Shown: piece by piece, positions 35,638 to 45,040 of the stretch
Position numbering within the stretch: position 1 is the first letter of the stretch
How the letters are laid out: every line of letters starts with the position of its first letter
Notes under the pieces: generated by a model
What the model was told of the DNA's origin: nothing
Databases searched by the model: none
The model's input: only the letters and a program-made list of their open reading frames with translations
Program-made: the position numbers and the translations under genes
NCBI GenBank assembly: GCA_944387315.1
Contig: CALXEL010000028.1
Coordinates: 1-62,724 of the forward strand
Direction of reading: 5' to 3'
Source of the DNA: an uncultured Clostridia bacterium
Lineage (GTDB): Bacteria > Bacillota > Clostridia > Oscillospirales > Ruminococcaceae
Length of the DNA: 62,724 nucleotides

Positions 35638-35663
35638 GTGGTGTAAAGTGGTGTAAAGTGGTG
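35638..35663 (+). promoter_or_regulatory. MraZ operator: three direct repeats
   Basis: GTGGTG occurs at 35638, 35648 and 35658, spaced exactly 10 bases with TAAA between. MraZ is known to bind tandem GTGG-type repeats before its own gene. The repeats cover the expected start of transcription, so they should repress the cluster when MraZ is abundant. Confidence 0.8.
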
Positions 35664-35695
35664 AAAATACCCTGAAAAATGTGGGAGGTGGGGAA

Positions 35696-36115
35696 ATGTT
35701 AATCGGCGAGTATCAGCACAGTCTGGACAGCAAGGGCCGGGTTAACTTTCCTGCCAAACTGCGGGAATCTTTGGGGGAAACCTTTATCATCACCAAAGGA
35801 CTGGACAACTGTCTGTTTGTGTACTCCATGGATGAGTGGAAGGTGCTGGAAGATAAGATCCGCGCTTTACCTATGAGCAAGGCCAGAGATCTACAGCGGT
35901 TTCTGTTTGCTGGTGCAGTTGAGGTGGAGGCAGATAAACAGGGTCGGGTCATTATTCCCCAAAACCTGCGCAGCTACGCCGGTCTTGAAAAAGACATCAT
36001 GGTCATTGGCGCCTCGGTGCGGGTGGAAATCTGGGATACCCAGCGGTATCAGCAGAGCTGTGAGTCTCTCACCTCCGATTCCATTGCCCAGGCCATGGAT
36101 GAGCTGGGATTTTAA
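35696..36115 (+). CDS. mraZ: Transcriptional regulator MraZ
   Basis: A 139-residue protein made of two AbrB-like halves, each with the family motif: DSKGRVNFPAKLR near 12-24 and ADKQGRVIIPQNLR near 78-91. It forms ring oligomers that bind direct repeats upstream and control the division cluster. The ATG at 35696 follows GGGAGG; an in-frame GTG at 35681 overlaps that site. It is the first gene of the cluster, 15 bases from rsmH. Confidence 0.95.
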   Translation: MLIGEYQHSLDSKGRVNFPAKLRESLGETFIITKGLDNCLFVYSMDEWKVLEDKIRALPMSKARDLQRFLFAGAVEVEADKQGRVIIPQNLRSYAGLEKDIMVIGASVRVEIWDTQRYQQSCESLTSDSIAQAMDELGF

Positions 36116-36130
36116 ACGGGTCAGGAGTGG

Positions 36131-37060
36131 ATGAAGTTGGAGTTTCGACATGTGTCGGTGCTGCTGGAAGAATCCATCCAGGCACTGAATATCCGGCCGG
36201 ATGGAATCTATGTGGATGGCACCGCCGGCGGAGCGGGACATTCCCTGGCCATTGCCAAACGCCTGACTACAGGAAAGCTGATCGCCATTGATAAGGACCC
36301 GGACGCGGTACAGATTGCCAGAGAGCGTCTGGCTGGGTATCCGGCAGTGGTGGTACAGAGTGATTACGCCTGTATCGACCAGGTGCTGGCGGAACAAAAT
36401 ATTCCGGGTGTGGATGGGATTCTCCTGGATCTGGGCGTTTCCTCCCATCAGCTGGACACAGCTCAGCGGGGATTTTCCTATCATCAGAACGCGCCACTGG
36501 ATATGCGTATGAGTCAAAGCGGTTTTTCCGCTTACGATATTGTCAACACCTATTCGGTTGAGGAACTCTCCCGTATCCTGCGGGAGTATGGCGAAGAAAA
36601 GTTCGCCTATAAAATTGCCCTGAATATTCAGAGGGCCCGGGAGGTTTCTCCTATAGAAACCACCTTCCAATTGGTAGATATCATCAAAGCTTCCATCCCC
36701 GCCGCGGCGCGGAGAGAGGGCGGACACCCCGCCAAAAGAAGCTTTCAAGCGATACGGATAGCAGTCAACAGCGAGCTGGACAATCTCTCCCTCTGTCTGG
36801 ATAAGGCTTTTGACTGTCTCAAACCCGGCGGCAGATTCGCCATTATCACCTTTCACTCCCTTGAAGATCGGCTGGTTAAACAAAAATTCGCCGCGATGGC
36901 AAAAGGGTGTATCTGTCCGCCGGACTTTCCGGTATGTGTGTGTGGGAGGAAACCTGAGGCGAAGCTGGTTTATAAGAAGCCGGTGCTGCCCTCCCAAGAG
37001 GAATTAAATGAAAACAATCGCAGCAGAAGCGCAAAGTTACGGGTCTGTGAGAAGATCTAG
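36131..37060 (+). CDS. rsmH: 16S rRNA (cytosine-1402-N4)-methyltransferase
   Basis: A 309-residue SAM methyltransferase modifying C1402 of 16S rRNA. Family segments are FRHVSVLLEE at the N-terminus, YVDGTAGGAGHS (SAM site) near residue 26, LLDLGVSSHQLD near 99 and HSLEDRLVK near 248. CAGGAG precedes the ATG. It is second in the mraZ cluster. Confidence 0.96.
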   Translation: MKLEFRHVSVLLEESIQALNIRPDGIYVDGTAGGAGHSLAIAKRLTTGKLIAIDKDPDAVQIARERLAGYPAVVVQSDYACIDQVLAEQNIPGVDGILLDLGVSSHQLDTAQRGFSYHQNAPLDMRMSQSGFSAYDIVNTYSVEELSRILREYGEEKFAYKIALNIQRAREVSPIETTFQLVDIIKASIPAAARREGGHPAKRSFQAIRIAVNSELDNLSLCLDKAFDCLKPGGRFAIITFHSLEDRLVKQKFAAMAKGCICPPDFPVCVCGRKPEAKLVYKKPVLPSQEELNENNRSRSAKLRVCEKI

Positions 37061-37095
37061 GCCCTGCCGAGGATGGTAAAAGAGGAGGAAGTCAG

Positions 37096-37587
37096 ATGCA
37101 GGCAAATCAGAATTTGGCATATGATCTTTCTAGATATGAGCCCAAAGCTATAAAAAGCCAGCCCAACCTGGAACTGTTGGAACAGAGCCATCGGAAGAGA
37201 AGCTATACACCTGTGGAAATCCTCCAGACTGTCTGTGTGGTAGGTATTTTGGTTGCTGCACTTTCCCTGGTGCTCTACAACAATGTAATTTTGACCGAGC
37301 TGACCGATGAGATCAATTCTTACCGCAAGCTGTATGATGACTATGTCACCGAGAATATCCTGCTGACCAACCAGCTGGAGACAAAAATGTCCCTGCGCAA
37401 TGTGGAAGCCCAGGCCAAAGCTATGGGCCTGGCTCAGGTTGAGCCCTATCAGATCGAGTATATCGACCGGTGCGAAGGAGATAAAATTGTATTGACCGCT
37501 CACTCCCCAGTGGATACCGAAGCCCAGTTGGCTGACGGTTTAAGCGCGGTGATGGAATATCTCAGGATTGCGTTTAATAAAAATTGA
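37096..37587 (+). CDS. ftsL: FtsL-like cell division protein
   Basis: A 163-residue bitopic protein: about 45 cytoplasmic residues, one membrane helix (about 50-70) and an extracellular coiled coil (LTDEINSYRKLYDDYVTENI, then LLTNQLETK). Size, topology and position between rsmH and the transpeptidase gene identify it as FtsL, which poorly conserves sequence. It would join DivIB and the transpeptidase at the septum. GAGGAGG precedes the ATG. Confidence 0.8.
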   Translation: MQANQNLAYDLSRYEPKAIKSQPNLELLEQSHRKRSYTPVEILQTVCVVGILVAALSLVLYNNVILTELTDEINSYRKLYDDYVTENILLTNQLETKMSLRNVEAQAKAMGLAQVEPYQIEYIDRCEGDKIVLTAHSPVDTEAQLADGLSAVMEYLRIAFNKN

Positions 37588-37593
37588 GAAGAC

Positions 37594-37632
37594 AGCTAAG
37601 AGTTAAGAGTTCAAAAAAGTCTTAGCTCTTAA
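37594..37632 (+). repeat. Mutually exclusive hairpins between ftsL and spoVD
   Basis: AGCTAAGA (37594-37601) can pair with TCTTAGCT (37620-37627), while TTAAGAG (37603-37609) can pair with CTCTTAA (37626-37632). The two share bases at 37626-37627, so only one fully forms at a time. A T-rich stretch follows. It could be a partial terminator. Confidence 0.4.
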
Positions 37633-37686
37633 TTTATTTTTAGCCCAATTCGCAAAAAACGACCCAATCGTCTATGGAGGCAATCA

Positions 37687-39936
37687 ATGGCGGTAAAAAC
37701 CACAACCAATAAGATGAAAAAGAGAATCAATTTTGTCTTGGCTTGTATGATCTTGGTGGGATTTGTCGGCTTGATTTTCAAGCTCTATATCATTCAGATT
37801 GTGGAGGGTGAGAAGTATCAGAAGATGGCCATCAACCAGCAGATGCGTTCCACCTCCATCCGGGCCAACCGGGGCACAATCTATGACGCTAATATGAAGC
37901 CTCTGGCCAAAAGCGCCACCGTCCACAATGTGGTTATCTCCCCCAACGATATCAAGGATGAAACCGAGCGGGAACTGATTGCCCAGGGCCTGTCGGAGAT
38001 TCTGGATGTGGATTATGAGATGGTACTGGAACGCTCCCGGAAAACCGGAAGCTATTATGAACGGATTAAAACCAAGGTGGAACAGGATGTGGCTGACCAG
38101 GTAACTCAGTTCGCCCTGGATCATGACATCACCGCCATCTATCTGGAGGAGGACACCAAGCGGTACTATCCCTATGGGTCGCTGGCCTCCACAGTGCTGG
38201 GCTTCACTGGCAGTGAGAACCAGGGAGCCTATGGGTTGGAATCCTACTACAACAAGGTGCTCAGCGGCACAGACGGCATGGTGGTGTCGGCTAAAAACGC
38301 CTGGGGCACCGATATGCCTTTTCGCTATCAGCAGATCTATGACGCCCAGGATGGCAACAGTTTGGTGCTGACCATCGATGAGACCATTCAGCACTATTTG
38401 GAAAAACATCTGGAAACCGCAGTGGCGGAACATGAGGTCCACAACCGGGCTGTGGGCATTGTAATGAATGTCAACACCGGAGAGATTCTGGCCATGGCCA
38501 CCAAACCGGACTTTGATCCCAATGAGCCATTGGTTTTGGGGGATCCCCAGGTGGCCCAGGCGGTGGAGGAGCTCAACACCGAGGGCAACGAGGAGGAGTA
38601 TAAAAAGGCTCTGTCTGACGCCCAGTTCGCCCAGTGGAGAAACAAGGCGATCTCAGATCCTTACGAGCCCGGTTCGGTCTTTAAGCTGATTACCGCCGCC
38701 GCCGCTTTGGAAACTCACACAGTGGACCCCTACAACGAGGTGTTCAACTGCCCCGGTTACTATATTGTGGCCGGCCGTCGGATCGGCTGTTGGAAGCATG
38801 CCGGACATGGAGATCTCAACTTTGCCGGGGCCATTAAAGGTTCCTGTAACCCGGTGTTTATCCAGGTGGGACAGCGGCTGGGCGCCGACAACTTTTATAA
38901 CTATTTGGACCTGTTTGGTTTTACATCTCCCACCGGCATTGACCTGCCGGGTGAGGCGGACGCCTACCTCCACTCCCTGGAGACCCTGCAGGATAAAAAT
39001 ATGGCCTCCCTGTCCAGTGCTTCCTTTGGCCAGACCTTTAAGGTGACCCCCATTCAGCTGATTACCGCGGTCAACGCCACCATCAACGGCGGGAAGCTGA
39101 TGCAGCCCTATGTAGTCAGCCAGGTTTTGGACCCCAACGGCAATGTGGTGTCCTCCACCCAGCCCACTGTAAAGCGGCAGGTAATTTCGGAGGATATTTC
39201 CAAGCTGGAAGCCACTTTGGCGGAACAGGTGGTTATGGCCACCGATGGTTCCGGCCGGAAGGCCAATGTTCCGGGCTACCGCATCGGCGGCAAGACCGGT
39301 ACTTCAGAGAAAATCGACGCCAAAGAGGATGGCGTTGTAACCAAATATACCCTTTCCTTCTACGGCTTTGCTCCGGCGGATGACCCGGAAATCGGCATTT
39401 TGGTGGCCCTGGATGAGCCGGAGGACGGCAGTGCCTACGGTTCTACCATTGCCGCGCCTGTAGTGGGCAGCATCTTTGCCGACATTCTGCCCTATCTGGG
39501 ATTTGAGCCGGAGTACACCGAGCAGGAATTGGCTGTGGCCGATGTGAAAGCTCCCGTTTTGGTGGGGCTGAAAATCCACGACGCCCAGAGCAATCTGACC
39601 CAGGAGGGTCTCAAGAGCCGGGTGATTGGAAGCGGCAGTACCGTTGTCAGACAGATTCCCGGTGTCTATGAGCCCATTCCCAAGGGGGGCACCGTTATTC
39701 TCTATACCGATGAGGACACCGAGCCTACCACCGCTGTGGTTCCCGATGTGGTGGGCCTGTCTGGAATGCAGGCCAACCAGACCATTCTCAACGCCGGGTT
39801 CAATATCCGCATTGCCGGTGAGAGCATTGAAAACACCGCTAGCCAGGCAGTTTCCCAGGAGCCGGCGGCGGGCACAGAGGCAGAGATTGGCACCGTTGTG
39901 ACGGTTACCTTCACCATTCCAGATGTTGAGGGATAA
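37687..39936 (+). CDS. spoVD: Division or sporulation transpeptidase (PBP2/SpoVD type) with PASTA domains
   Basis: A 749-residue class B penicillin-binding protein: one membrane helix (about 15-35), a dimerisation domain, a transpeptidase domain with S330-V-F-K, S386-C-N and K536-T-G, and two C-terminal PASTA repeats at about 620-678 and 682-746. It cross-links septal or spore peptidoglycan with FtsW. Clusters of spore formers may carry PbpB, SpoVD or both; only one is here, so the same protein may serve division. AAGGAGG is lacking but TGGAGG lies before the ATG. Confidence 0.9.
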   Translation: MAVKTTTNKMKKRINFVLACMILVGFVGLIFKLYIIQIVEGEKYQKMAINQQMRSTSIRANRGTIYDANMKPLAKSATVHNVVISPNDIKDETERELIAQGLSEILDVDYEMVLERSRKTGSYYERIKTKVEQDVADQVTQFALDHDITAIYLEEDTKRYYPYGSLASTVLGFTGSENQGAYGLESYYNKVLSGTDGMVVSAKNAWGTDMPFRYQQIYDAQDGNSLVLTIDETIQHYLEKHLETAVAEHEVHNRAVGIVMNVNTGEILAMATKPDFDPNEPLVLGDPQVAQAVEELNTEGNEEEYKKALSDAQFAQWRNKAISDPYEPGSVFKLITAAAALETHTVDPYNEVFNCPGYYIVAGRRIGCWKHAGHGDLNFAGAIKGSCNPVFIQVGQRLGADNFYNYLDLFGFTSPTGIDLPGEADAYLHSLETLQDKNMASLSSASFGQTFKVTPIQLITAVNATINGGKLMQPYVVSQVLDPNGNVVSSTQPTVKRQVISEDISKLEATLAEQVVMATDGSGRKANVPGYRIGGKTGTSEKIDAKEDGVVTKYTLSFYGFAPADDPEIGILVALDEPEDGSAYGSTIAAPVVGSIFADILPYLGFEPEYTEQELAVADVKAPVLVGLKIHDAQSNLTQEGLKSRVIGSGSTVVRQIPGVYEPIPKGGTVILYTDEDTEPTTAVVPDVVGLSGMQANQTILNAGFNIRIAGESIENTASQAVSQEPAAGTEAEIGTVVTVTFTIPDVEG

Positions 39937-39999
39937 ATTTCCCTCAGTCTCCCATACTATAGACAGAGTTTGTATTTTCCTGACATAAGGAGGCACCCC

Positions 40000-41463
40000 A
40001 TGAGACTTTCCAGATTATTTGAAGAAATTCCCCACACCACCCAATTGCCGGATCTGGAAGTGGAGAGCCTGACGGCCGACTCCCGCCAGGTGGAACCGGG
40101 CACCTTGTTTGTCTGTGTGAAAGGCGCCAAATTTGACGGTCACACTGTGGCTGGGGAAGCCCTGGCTCAGGGAGCTGTGGCTGTGGTGGTGGAACGGGAT
40201 TTGGGGCTGGAAAAACAGATCCTGGTAGAAAACAGCCGGTTGGTTTACTCTCTGCTCTGCGGCAGCTTTTTTGGCCATCCGGCCTCCAAGCTGAAGCTGG
40301 TGGGGGTGACCGGCACCAACGGGAAAACCACCAGTACCTATCTCATTAAGCATATTTTGGAACAGGCCGGAAAGCGGGTGGGCCTCATTGGTACCATCCA
40401 CAACGAGATTGATGATATGACTCTGCCGGCGAAAAACACTACCCCTGACCCCATCCAGCTTCACGCCATGCTGGCCCGGATGGTGGAGGCAGGGTGCGAG
40501 TATGTGGTGATGGAGGTCTCCTCCCACGCCCTGGACCAGTACCGGGTAGCGGGCTGCACCTTCGCGGCGGCCATCTTTACCAACCTGACCCAGGACCATT
40601 TGGATTACCATGGCACCATGGAAAATTATTACTTGGCCAAGCGCAAGCTCTTTGATATCAGTCAGAGGGCGGTGATCAATTACGATGACCCCTATGGCCG
40701 CCGGCTGTTGGAGGAATGTCCCTGTCCCGCTCTCTCCTTCTCGGTGGAAAGCGACAATGCCGACTACACCGCCCGCAACCTGAAATATGCTGTCTCGGGC
40801 AGCTCCTTTGCTTTCTTGGGCAACAGTATCATTGAGCGGGTAAAAATTCCCATGCCCGGGAAGTTTTCAGTGTCCAACGCCATGGGGGCGGCGGTTTGCT
40901 GCCTGGCCCTGGAAATTCCTCTTTCCGCGGTTATTGAGGGGCTCAATTCCTGTCCCGGTGTCACCGGCAGGTTTGAGGTGATCCCCACCCAAACTGACTT
41001 TACAGTGATTCGGGACTATGCCCATTCCCCTGATGGTATAGAAAAAATATTGGCGGCTGTGGCTGAGCTCCACCCCAAACGGGTGATGACCCTCTTTGGC
41101 TGCGCCGGCTGCCGGGACCGTACCAAGCGGCCTAAAATGGGGCATATTGCCGCGTCGGGCTCCGACTTTGTGATTCTCACCTCGGATAACCCCCGGGAGG
41201 AGGACCCCATGCAGATCATTGAGGATACCCTGCCGGGCATCCAGGAGTGCGGTACTCCCTATCAGGTGATCAGCGACCGGTATGACGCCATCAAATGGGC
41301 GTTGGAACATGCCCAGCCCGAGGATATTGTACTGCTGTTGGGCAAGGGACATGAGGACTATCAGGTGCTGGATTATGGGACCATATACTTTGACGAAAAG
41401 GTGATTGTGCAGCAGATTCTGGCGGGGGAGCCCAAACCGGAGAAACGCCCAATCATCAAATGA
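40000..41463 (+). CDS. murE: UDP-MurNAc-tripeptide synthetase, DAP-adding type
   Basis: A 487-residue Mur ligase. The ATP site is GTNGKTT at 105-111, and the amino acid-selecting motif is D396-N-P-R, the form specific for meso-diaminopimelate rather than lysine, so the wall should be DAP type. The ATG at 40000 has AAGGAGG six bases upstream; an upstream in-frame start lacks a site. It is followed by murF at a 10-base gap. Confidence 0.95.
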   Translation: MRLSRLFEEIPHTTQLPDLEVESLTADSRQVEPGTLFVCVKGAKFDGHTVAGEALAQGAVAVVVERDLGLEKQILVENSRLVYSLLCGSFFGHPASKLKLVGVTGTNGKTTSTYLIKHILEQAGKRVGLIGTIHNEIDDMTLPAKNTTPDPIQLHAMLARMVEAGCEYVVMEVSSHALDQYRVAGCTFAAAIFTNLTQDHLDYHGTMENYYLAKRKLFDISQRAVINYDDPYGRRLLEECPCPALSFSVESDNADYTARNLKYAVSGSSFAFLGNSIIERVKIPMPGKFSVSNAMGAAVCCLALEIPLSAVIEGLNSCPGVTGRFEVIPTQTDFTVIRDYAHSPDGIEKILAAVAELHPKRVMTLFGCAGCRDRTKRPKMGHIAASGSDFVILTSDNPREEDPMQIIEDTLPGIQECGTPYQVISDRYDAIKWALEHAQPEDIVLLLGKGHEDYQVLDYGTIYFDEKVIVQQILAGEPKPEKRPIIK

Positions 41464-41473
41464 GGGGATACCA

Positions 41474-42838
41474 TTGGAAAAGATTTCGATTTATGAGATA
41501 GCCAAAGCTATAGGGGCCCAGTACCATGGGCCAGACGGGATGGTGGACCACATCTCCACCGATTCCCGGCAGCTGGAGGGCAGCTGCCTCTTTGTGGCCC
41601 TGGAAGGGGAGCGGGTGGATGGACACTGCTTCATTCCCCAGGCGCTGAGGGAGGGGGCGGCTTTCGCGGTGGCCCACCACAAGGTGGAGGGAGATGACAG
41701 CCGGGTGCTCTATGTCCCGGATACCTTTCCGGTGCTGATGGAGATTGCCTACCTTTACCGGCGTCGTTTTTCGGTAAAGACGGTAGGAGTCACCGGCAGT
41801 GTGGGAAAAACCACCACCAAGGAATTTATCGCCGCCGTATTACAAAGAAAATACCGTACCCTGAAATCTCAGGGGAATCAGAATAATGAAATCGGTCTGC
41901 CAAACACCATCTTCCGGTTGGACAGCAGCGTGCAAGCTGCTGTCCTGGAGATGGGGATGTCAGCTTTGGGGGATATTTCCAAGCTGACCCGGATTGTGGA
42001 GCCGGATGTGGGGGTCATCACCAATATTGGGGTGTCCCACATGGAGCGGCTGGGCAGCCGGGAAAACATCCTGAAAGCCAAACTGGAAATTACCGAGGGG
42101 ATGGTGGACGGGGCGCCTCTGCTCCTGTGCGGGGACAACGACCTGCTCTCCCAGGTAAAGATCCCCCGGCTGCGGGTTCTCTTTTATGGCATAGATAACC
42201 CCATGTGCCAGATTACCGCCTCCCACATTGCGGAGCGGGAGGACGGCACTACCTGTTTTGATCTGATCTATGAGGGCAATACCTATCCGGTAACCATTCC
42301 AACCCTGGGTCGGCACAATGTTTACAACGCTTTGGCAGCCTTTGGGGTAGGGGCCTGTATGGGGATCAGCCCCCAACAGGCGGTGGAGGCTCTGGGGGAT
42401 TATGAGCCCTCGGGGATGCGGCAAAAGATTGTTCAGCATGGGGGGATTACCTTCGTGGAGGACTGTTACAACGCCAGTCCCGACTCGATGGCTGCCGCCC
42501 TGGAAACTTTGGCTCATTACCCGGTGTCCGGCAAGCGGTACGCTGTCTTTGCCGACATGTTGGAGCTGGGGGAGATTTCGGTACAGAGCCACTATGACGT
42601 GGGGGCCCTGGCCGCCCGAAAAAAAATTGACGGATTGTTTGCTTTTGGCCAGCAGGCAGTGTATTATTGTAAAGGCGCGGCGGAGAGCGGTCTGCCGTAC
42701 TGCCGGCACTTTCCCACCCGGGAGGAGATGGCTCAGGCCATCCTGGAAACCATACAGCCTGGAGACCTGGTATGGGTCAAGGGCAGCCGGGGAATGGAAC
42801 TGGAACAGGTGCTGGGCATTATTTACAAGGAGTGTTAA
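41474..42838 (+). CDS. murF: UDP-MurNAc-tripeptide:D-Ala-D-Ala ligase
   Basis: A 454-residue Mur ligase that adds D-Ala-D-Ala to complete the pentapeptide. Visible parts are the N-terminal STDSRQLEGSCLFVAL, the ATP site VTGSVGKTTTKEF near residue 105 and the C-terminal FVEDCYNASPDSM. The most likely start is a TTG at 41474, seven bases after GAGGGG and ten bases after the murE stop; a longer frame reaching back into murE was rejected. Confidence 0.92.
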   Translation: MEKISIYEIAKAIGAQYHGPDGMVDHISTDSRQLEGSCLFVALEGERVDGHCFIPQALREGAAFAVAHHKVEGDDSRVLYVPDTFPVLMEIAYLYRRRFSVKTVGVTGSVGKTTTKEFIAAVLQRKYRTLKSQGNQNNEIGLPNTIFRLDSSVQAAVLEMGMSALGDISKLTRIVEPDVGVITNIGVSHMERLGSRENILKAKLEITEGMVDGAPLLLCGDNDLLSQVKIPRLRVLFYGIDNPMCQITASHIAEREDGTTCFDLIYEGNTYPVTIPTLGRHNVYNALAAFGVGACMGISPQQAVEALGDYEPSGMRQKIVQHGGITFVEDCYNASPDSMAAALETLAHYPVSGKRYAVFADMLELGEISVQSHYDVGALAARKKIDGLFAFGQQAVYYCKGAAESGLPYCRHFPTREEMAQAILETIQPGDLVWVKGSRGMELEQVLGIIYKEC

Positions 42839-42843
42839 ATAAA

Positions 42844-43854
42844 ATGGATGGATTGACCTCGGTGATTACCGCCGCCTTATCCTTTGCCATCACCGCCCTG
42901 CTGGGCTTTGTGGTAATTCCCTTTCTGCATAAACTGAAATATGGGCAGACCATTCTGGATATTGGCCCGTCCTGGCATAAAAACAAACAGGGAACTCCCA
43001 CCATGGGAGGCATCATGTTTATCGCTGGCATTACCATAGCTTCCATCACTGGCTACCTGATTCTGCGTAGCCAAGGCGGGGAGGGAGTGGTCCTTTTTGA
43101 AAAGGTACAGAATGTCCGCTTTTTCGGCGCTCTGCTGATGGCCTGGGGCTTTGGTTTTATCGGCTTTGTGGATGACTACATCAAGGTGGTGAAAAAGCGC
43201 AACCTGGGGCTCACTGCCTGGCAGAAGCTGATTATGCAGTTTTTGGTTGCTTCGGCCTATATGGCCAGCATCTACCTGGCGGGGGACACCTCCACTACCT
43301 TGATCATTCCCTTTTTGGGCCAGTGGGATATTGGAGTCATTTACTATCCTCTCTGTGTCATTGGCATTGTGTTTATCACCAACTCGGTCAATCTGACAGA
43401 CGGCCTGGACGGCCTTTCTTCTTCGGTCACCTTTGTGGCGGCCATTGGGTTTATGATTGTCTCCACCATGATGGGATACTTTGGCAACGCTGTGCTGGCT
43501 ACCGCTTTGGCGGGAGGGGTGCTGGGCTTTCTGGTCTGGAATTTTTACCCCGCCAAGGTGTTTATGGGGGATACTGGCTCGATGTTTTTAGGTGGGCTGG
43601 TAACTGGCCTGGCCTTTGGCATCGGTATGCCGTTGATTCTGGCTTTTCTGGGCATCATCTACATTGTGGAGTCCTGTTCAGTGATGCTGCAGGTGCTCAG
43701 CTTTAAAACCACTGGAAAGCGTATCTTTAAAATGAGTCCCATTCATCACCACTTTGAGATGTGTGGCCAGACCGAGGTGCAGATTGTCGCCTGGTTTTCC
43801 CTGGTGACAGCGGTTGGCGCGGTCCTGGCGGTTCTCAGTGTGATGGCGCTTTGA
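42844..43854 (+). CDS. mraY: Phospho-MurNAc-pentapeptide transferase
   Basis: A 336-residue polytopic enzyme making lipid I. Family segments are HKNKQGTPTMGGIMF near residue 40, GFVDDYIKVVKKRNLGL near 111, NSVNLTDGLDGL near 180, MGDTGSMFLGG near 240 and MSPIHHHFE near 298. The ATG at 42844 follows murF by five bases, with AGGAG 11 bases upstream. murD, usual after mraY, is absent; ftsW follows. Confidence 0.96.
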   Translation: MDGLTSVITAALSFAITALLGFVVIPFLHKLKYGQTILDIGPSWHKNKQGTPTMGGIMFIAGITIASITGYLILRSQGGEGVVLFEKVQNVRFFGALLMAWGFGFIGFVDDYIKVVKKRNLGLTAWQKLIMQFLVASAYMASIYLAGDTSTTLIIPFLGQWDIGVIYYPLCVIGIVFITNSVNLTDGLDGLSSSVTFVAAIGFMIVSTMMGYFGNAVLATALAGGVLGFLVWNFYPAKVFMGDTGSMFLGGLVTGLAFGIGMPLILAFLGIIYIVESCSVMLQVLSFKTTGKRIFKMSPIHHHFEMCGQTEVQIVAWFSLVTAVGAVLAVLSVMAL

Positions 43855-43882
43855 TATTCTACTGAAAGGGGGCATCCTGGTT

Positions 43883-45019
43883 TTGACAAAAGAGGAAAAT
43901 GTGAAAAAACCTAAGGCACAAAGAGGCCCCATTGATCTTACCTTTCTGATTTTGGTACTGCTGCTGCTCACCATCGGTTTGGTGATGCTCTTTTCAGCCA
44001 GCTACGCCAACGCCTACTACATTATGGGGGACAGTTTTCACTATATCTCCCGTCAGCTGGTTTTCGCGGTGGTTGGTGTAGCAGCTATGATCGCGGTTTC
44101 TTATTTTGATTACCATATTTTACACCATTTCGCCTATCTGCTTATGGGGGTCAGTATTGTATTGTTGATCGTGGTGTTTGCCATGCCCACCATCAATGAC
44201 GCCCACCGGTGGATTTTTATAGGTCCCATTAACTTCCAGCCCTCGGAAATCGCAAAGTTCGCCGTTGTGGTACTCTTTTCCCACTGGATCTCCATTCATT
44301 ACAAAAAAATGGATACCTTCCAGTATGGGGTGCTGCCCTTTTGTATTGTACTGGGTATTTTGGCGGTGCTGCTGATTTTGGAGCCCCATCTTTCTGGTAC
44401 TATCCTGATTGTAGGTTTGGGTGCGGTTATGATGGTAGTGGGCGGCACCAAGCTCACCTGGCTGGTGGGAGGCGGATTGGCCGGGGTTATTGGCGGCCCT
44501 TTGCTGGTACTGGCTCTGGGAAAATGGGACCGGGCCATGGGCCGGATTGAGCACTGGCTCAACCCATTTCTGGACCCCAGGGGGGATGGCTTCCAGACCC
44601 TACAGTCCCTGTATGCCATTGGTTCCGGCGGTCTGATGGGTGCGGGAATCGGCAATTCCCGTCAGAAATACCTCTTTTTGCCGGAGCCTCAAAACGACTT
44701 TATTTTTGCCATTGTCTGTGAGGAGCTGGGCTTTATCGGCGCGGCTTTGATTATCATACTGTTTGCGCTGCTGATCTGGCGGGGCTATGTGATCGCCCTG
44801 CGGGCCAAGGACCGGTTTGGGACTTTGATCGCCGTCGGCCTGACTACCCAGATCGGATTGCAGACTATTTTAAATATCGCCGTAGTGACCAATACCATTC
44901 CCAATACTGGTATTGGATTGCCCTTTTTCTCCTATGGGGGCACCAGTCTATTGATGCTGTTGGGCCAGATGGGTGTTATATTAGCCATCTCCCGACAATC
45001 CAATCTGGAGAAAGAATAG
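43883..45019 (+). CDS. ftsW: FtsW/SpoVE-type peptidoglycan polymerase
   Basis: A 378-residue SEDS protein with ten predicted membrane helices. Typical segments are VMLFSAS near residue 35, RWIFIGPINFQPSEIAK near 110, FLPEPQNDFIFAIVCEELGF near 270 and NTGIGLPFFSYGGTSL near 345. It polymerises glycan strands with the class B transpeptidase. The start is uncertain: TTG at 43883 with GAAAGGGGG ten bases upstream, or GTG at 43901 with AGAGGA at four to five bases. FtsW and SpoVE cannot be told apart by sequence here. Confidence 0.93.
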   Translation: MTKEENVKKPKAQRGPIDLTFLILVLLLLTIGLVMLFSASYANAYYIMGDSFHYISRQLVFAVVGVAAMIAVSYFDYHILHHFAYLLMGVSIVLLIVVFAMPTINDAHRWIFIGPINFQPSEIAKFAVVVLFSHWISIHYKKMDTFQYGVLPFCIVLGILAVLLILEPHLSGTILIVGLGAVMMVVGGTKLTWLVGGGLAGVIGGPLLVLALGKWDRAMGRIEHWLNPFLDPRGDGFQTLQSLYAIGSGGLMGAGIGNSRQKYLFLPEPQNDFIFAIVCEELGFIGAALIIILFALLIWRGYVIALRAKDRFGTLIAVGLTTQIGLQTILNIAVVTNTIPNTGIGLPFFSYGGTSLLMLLGQMGVILAISRQSNLEKE

Positions 45020-45040
45020 GCTTTTTGAGGGGGAGCACCT

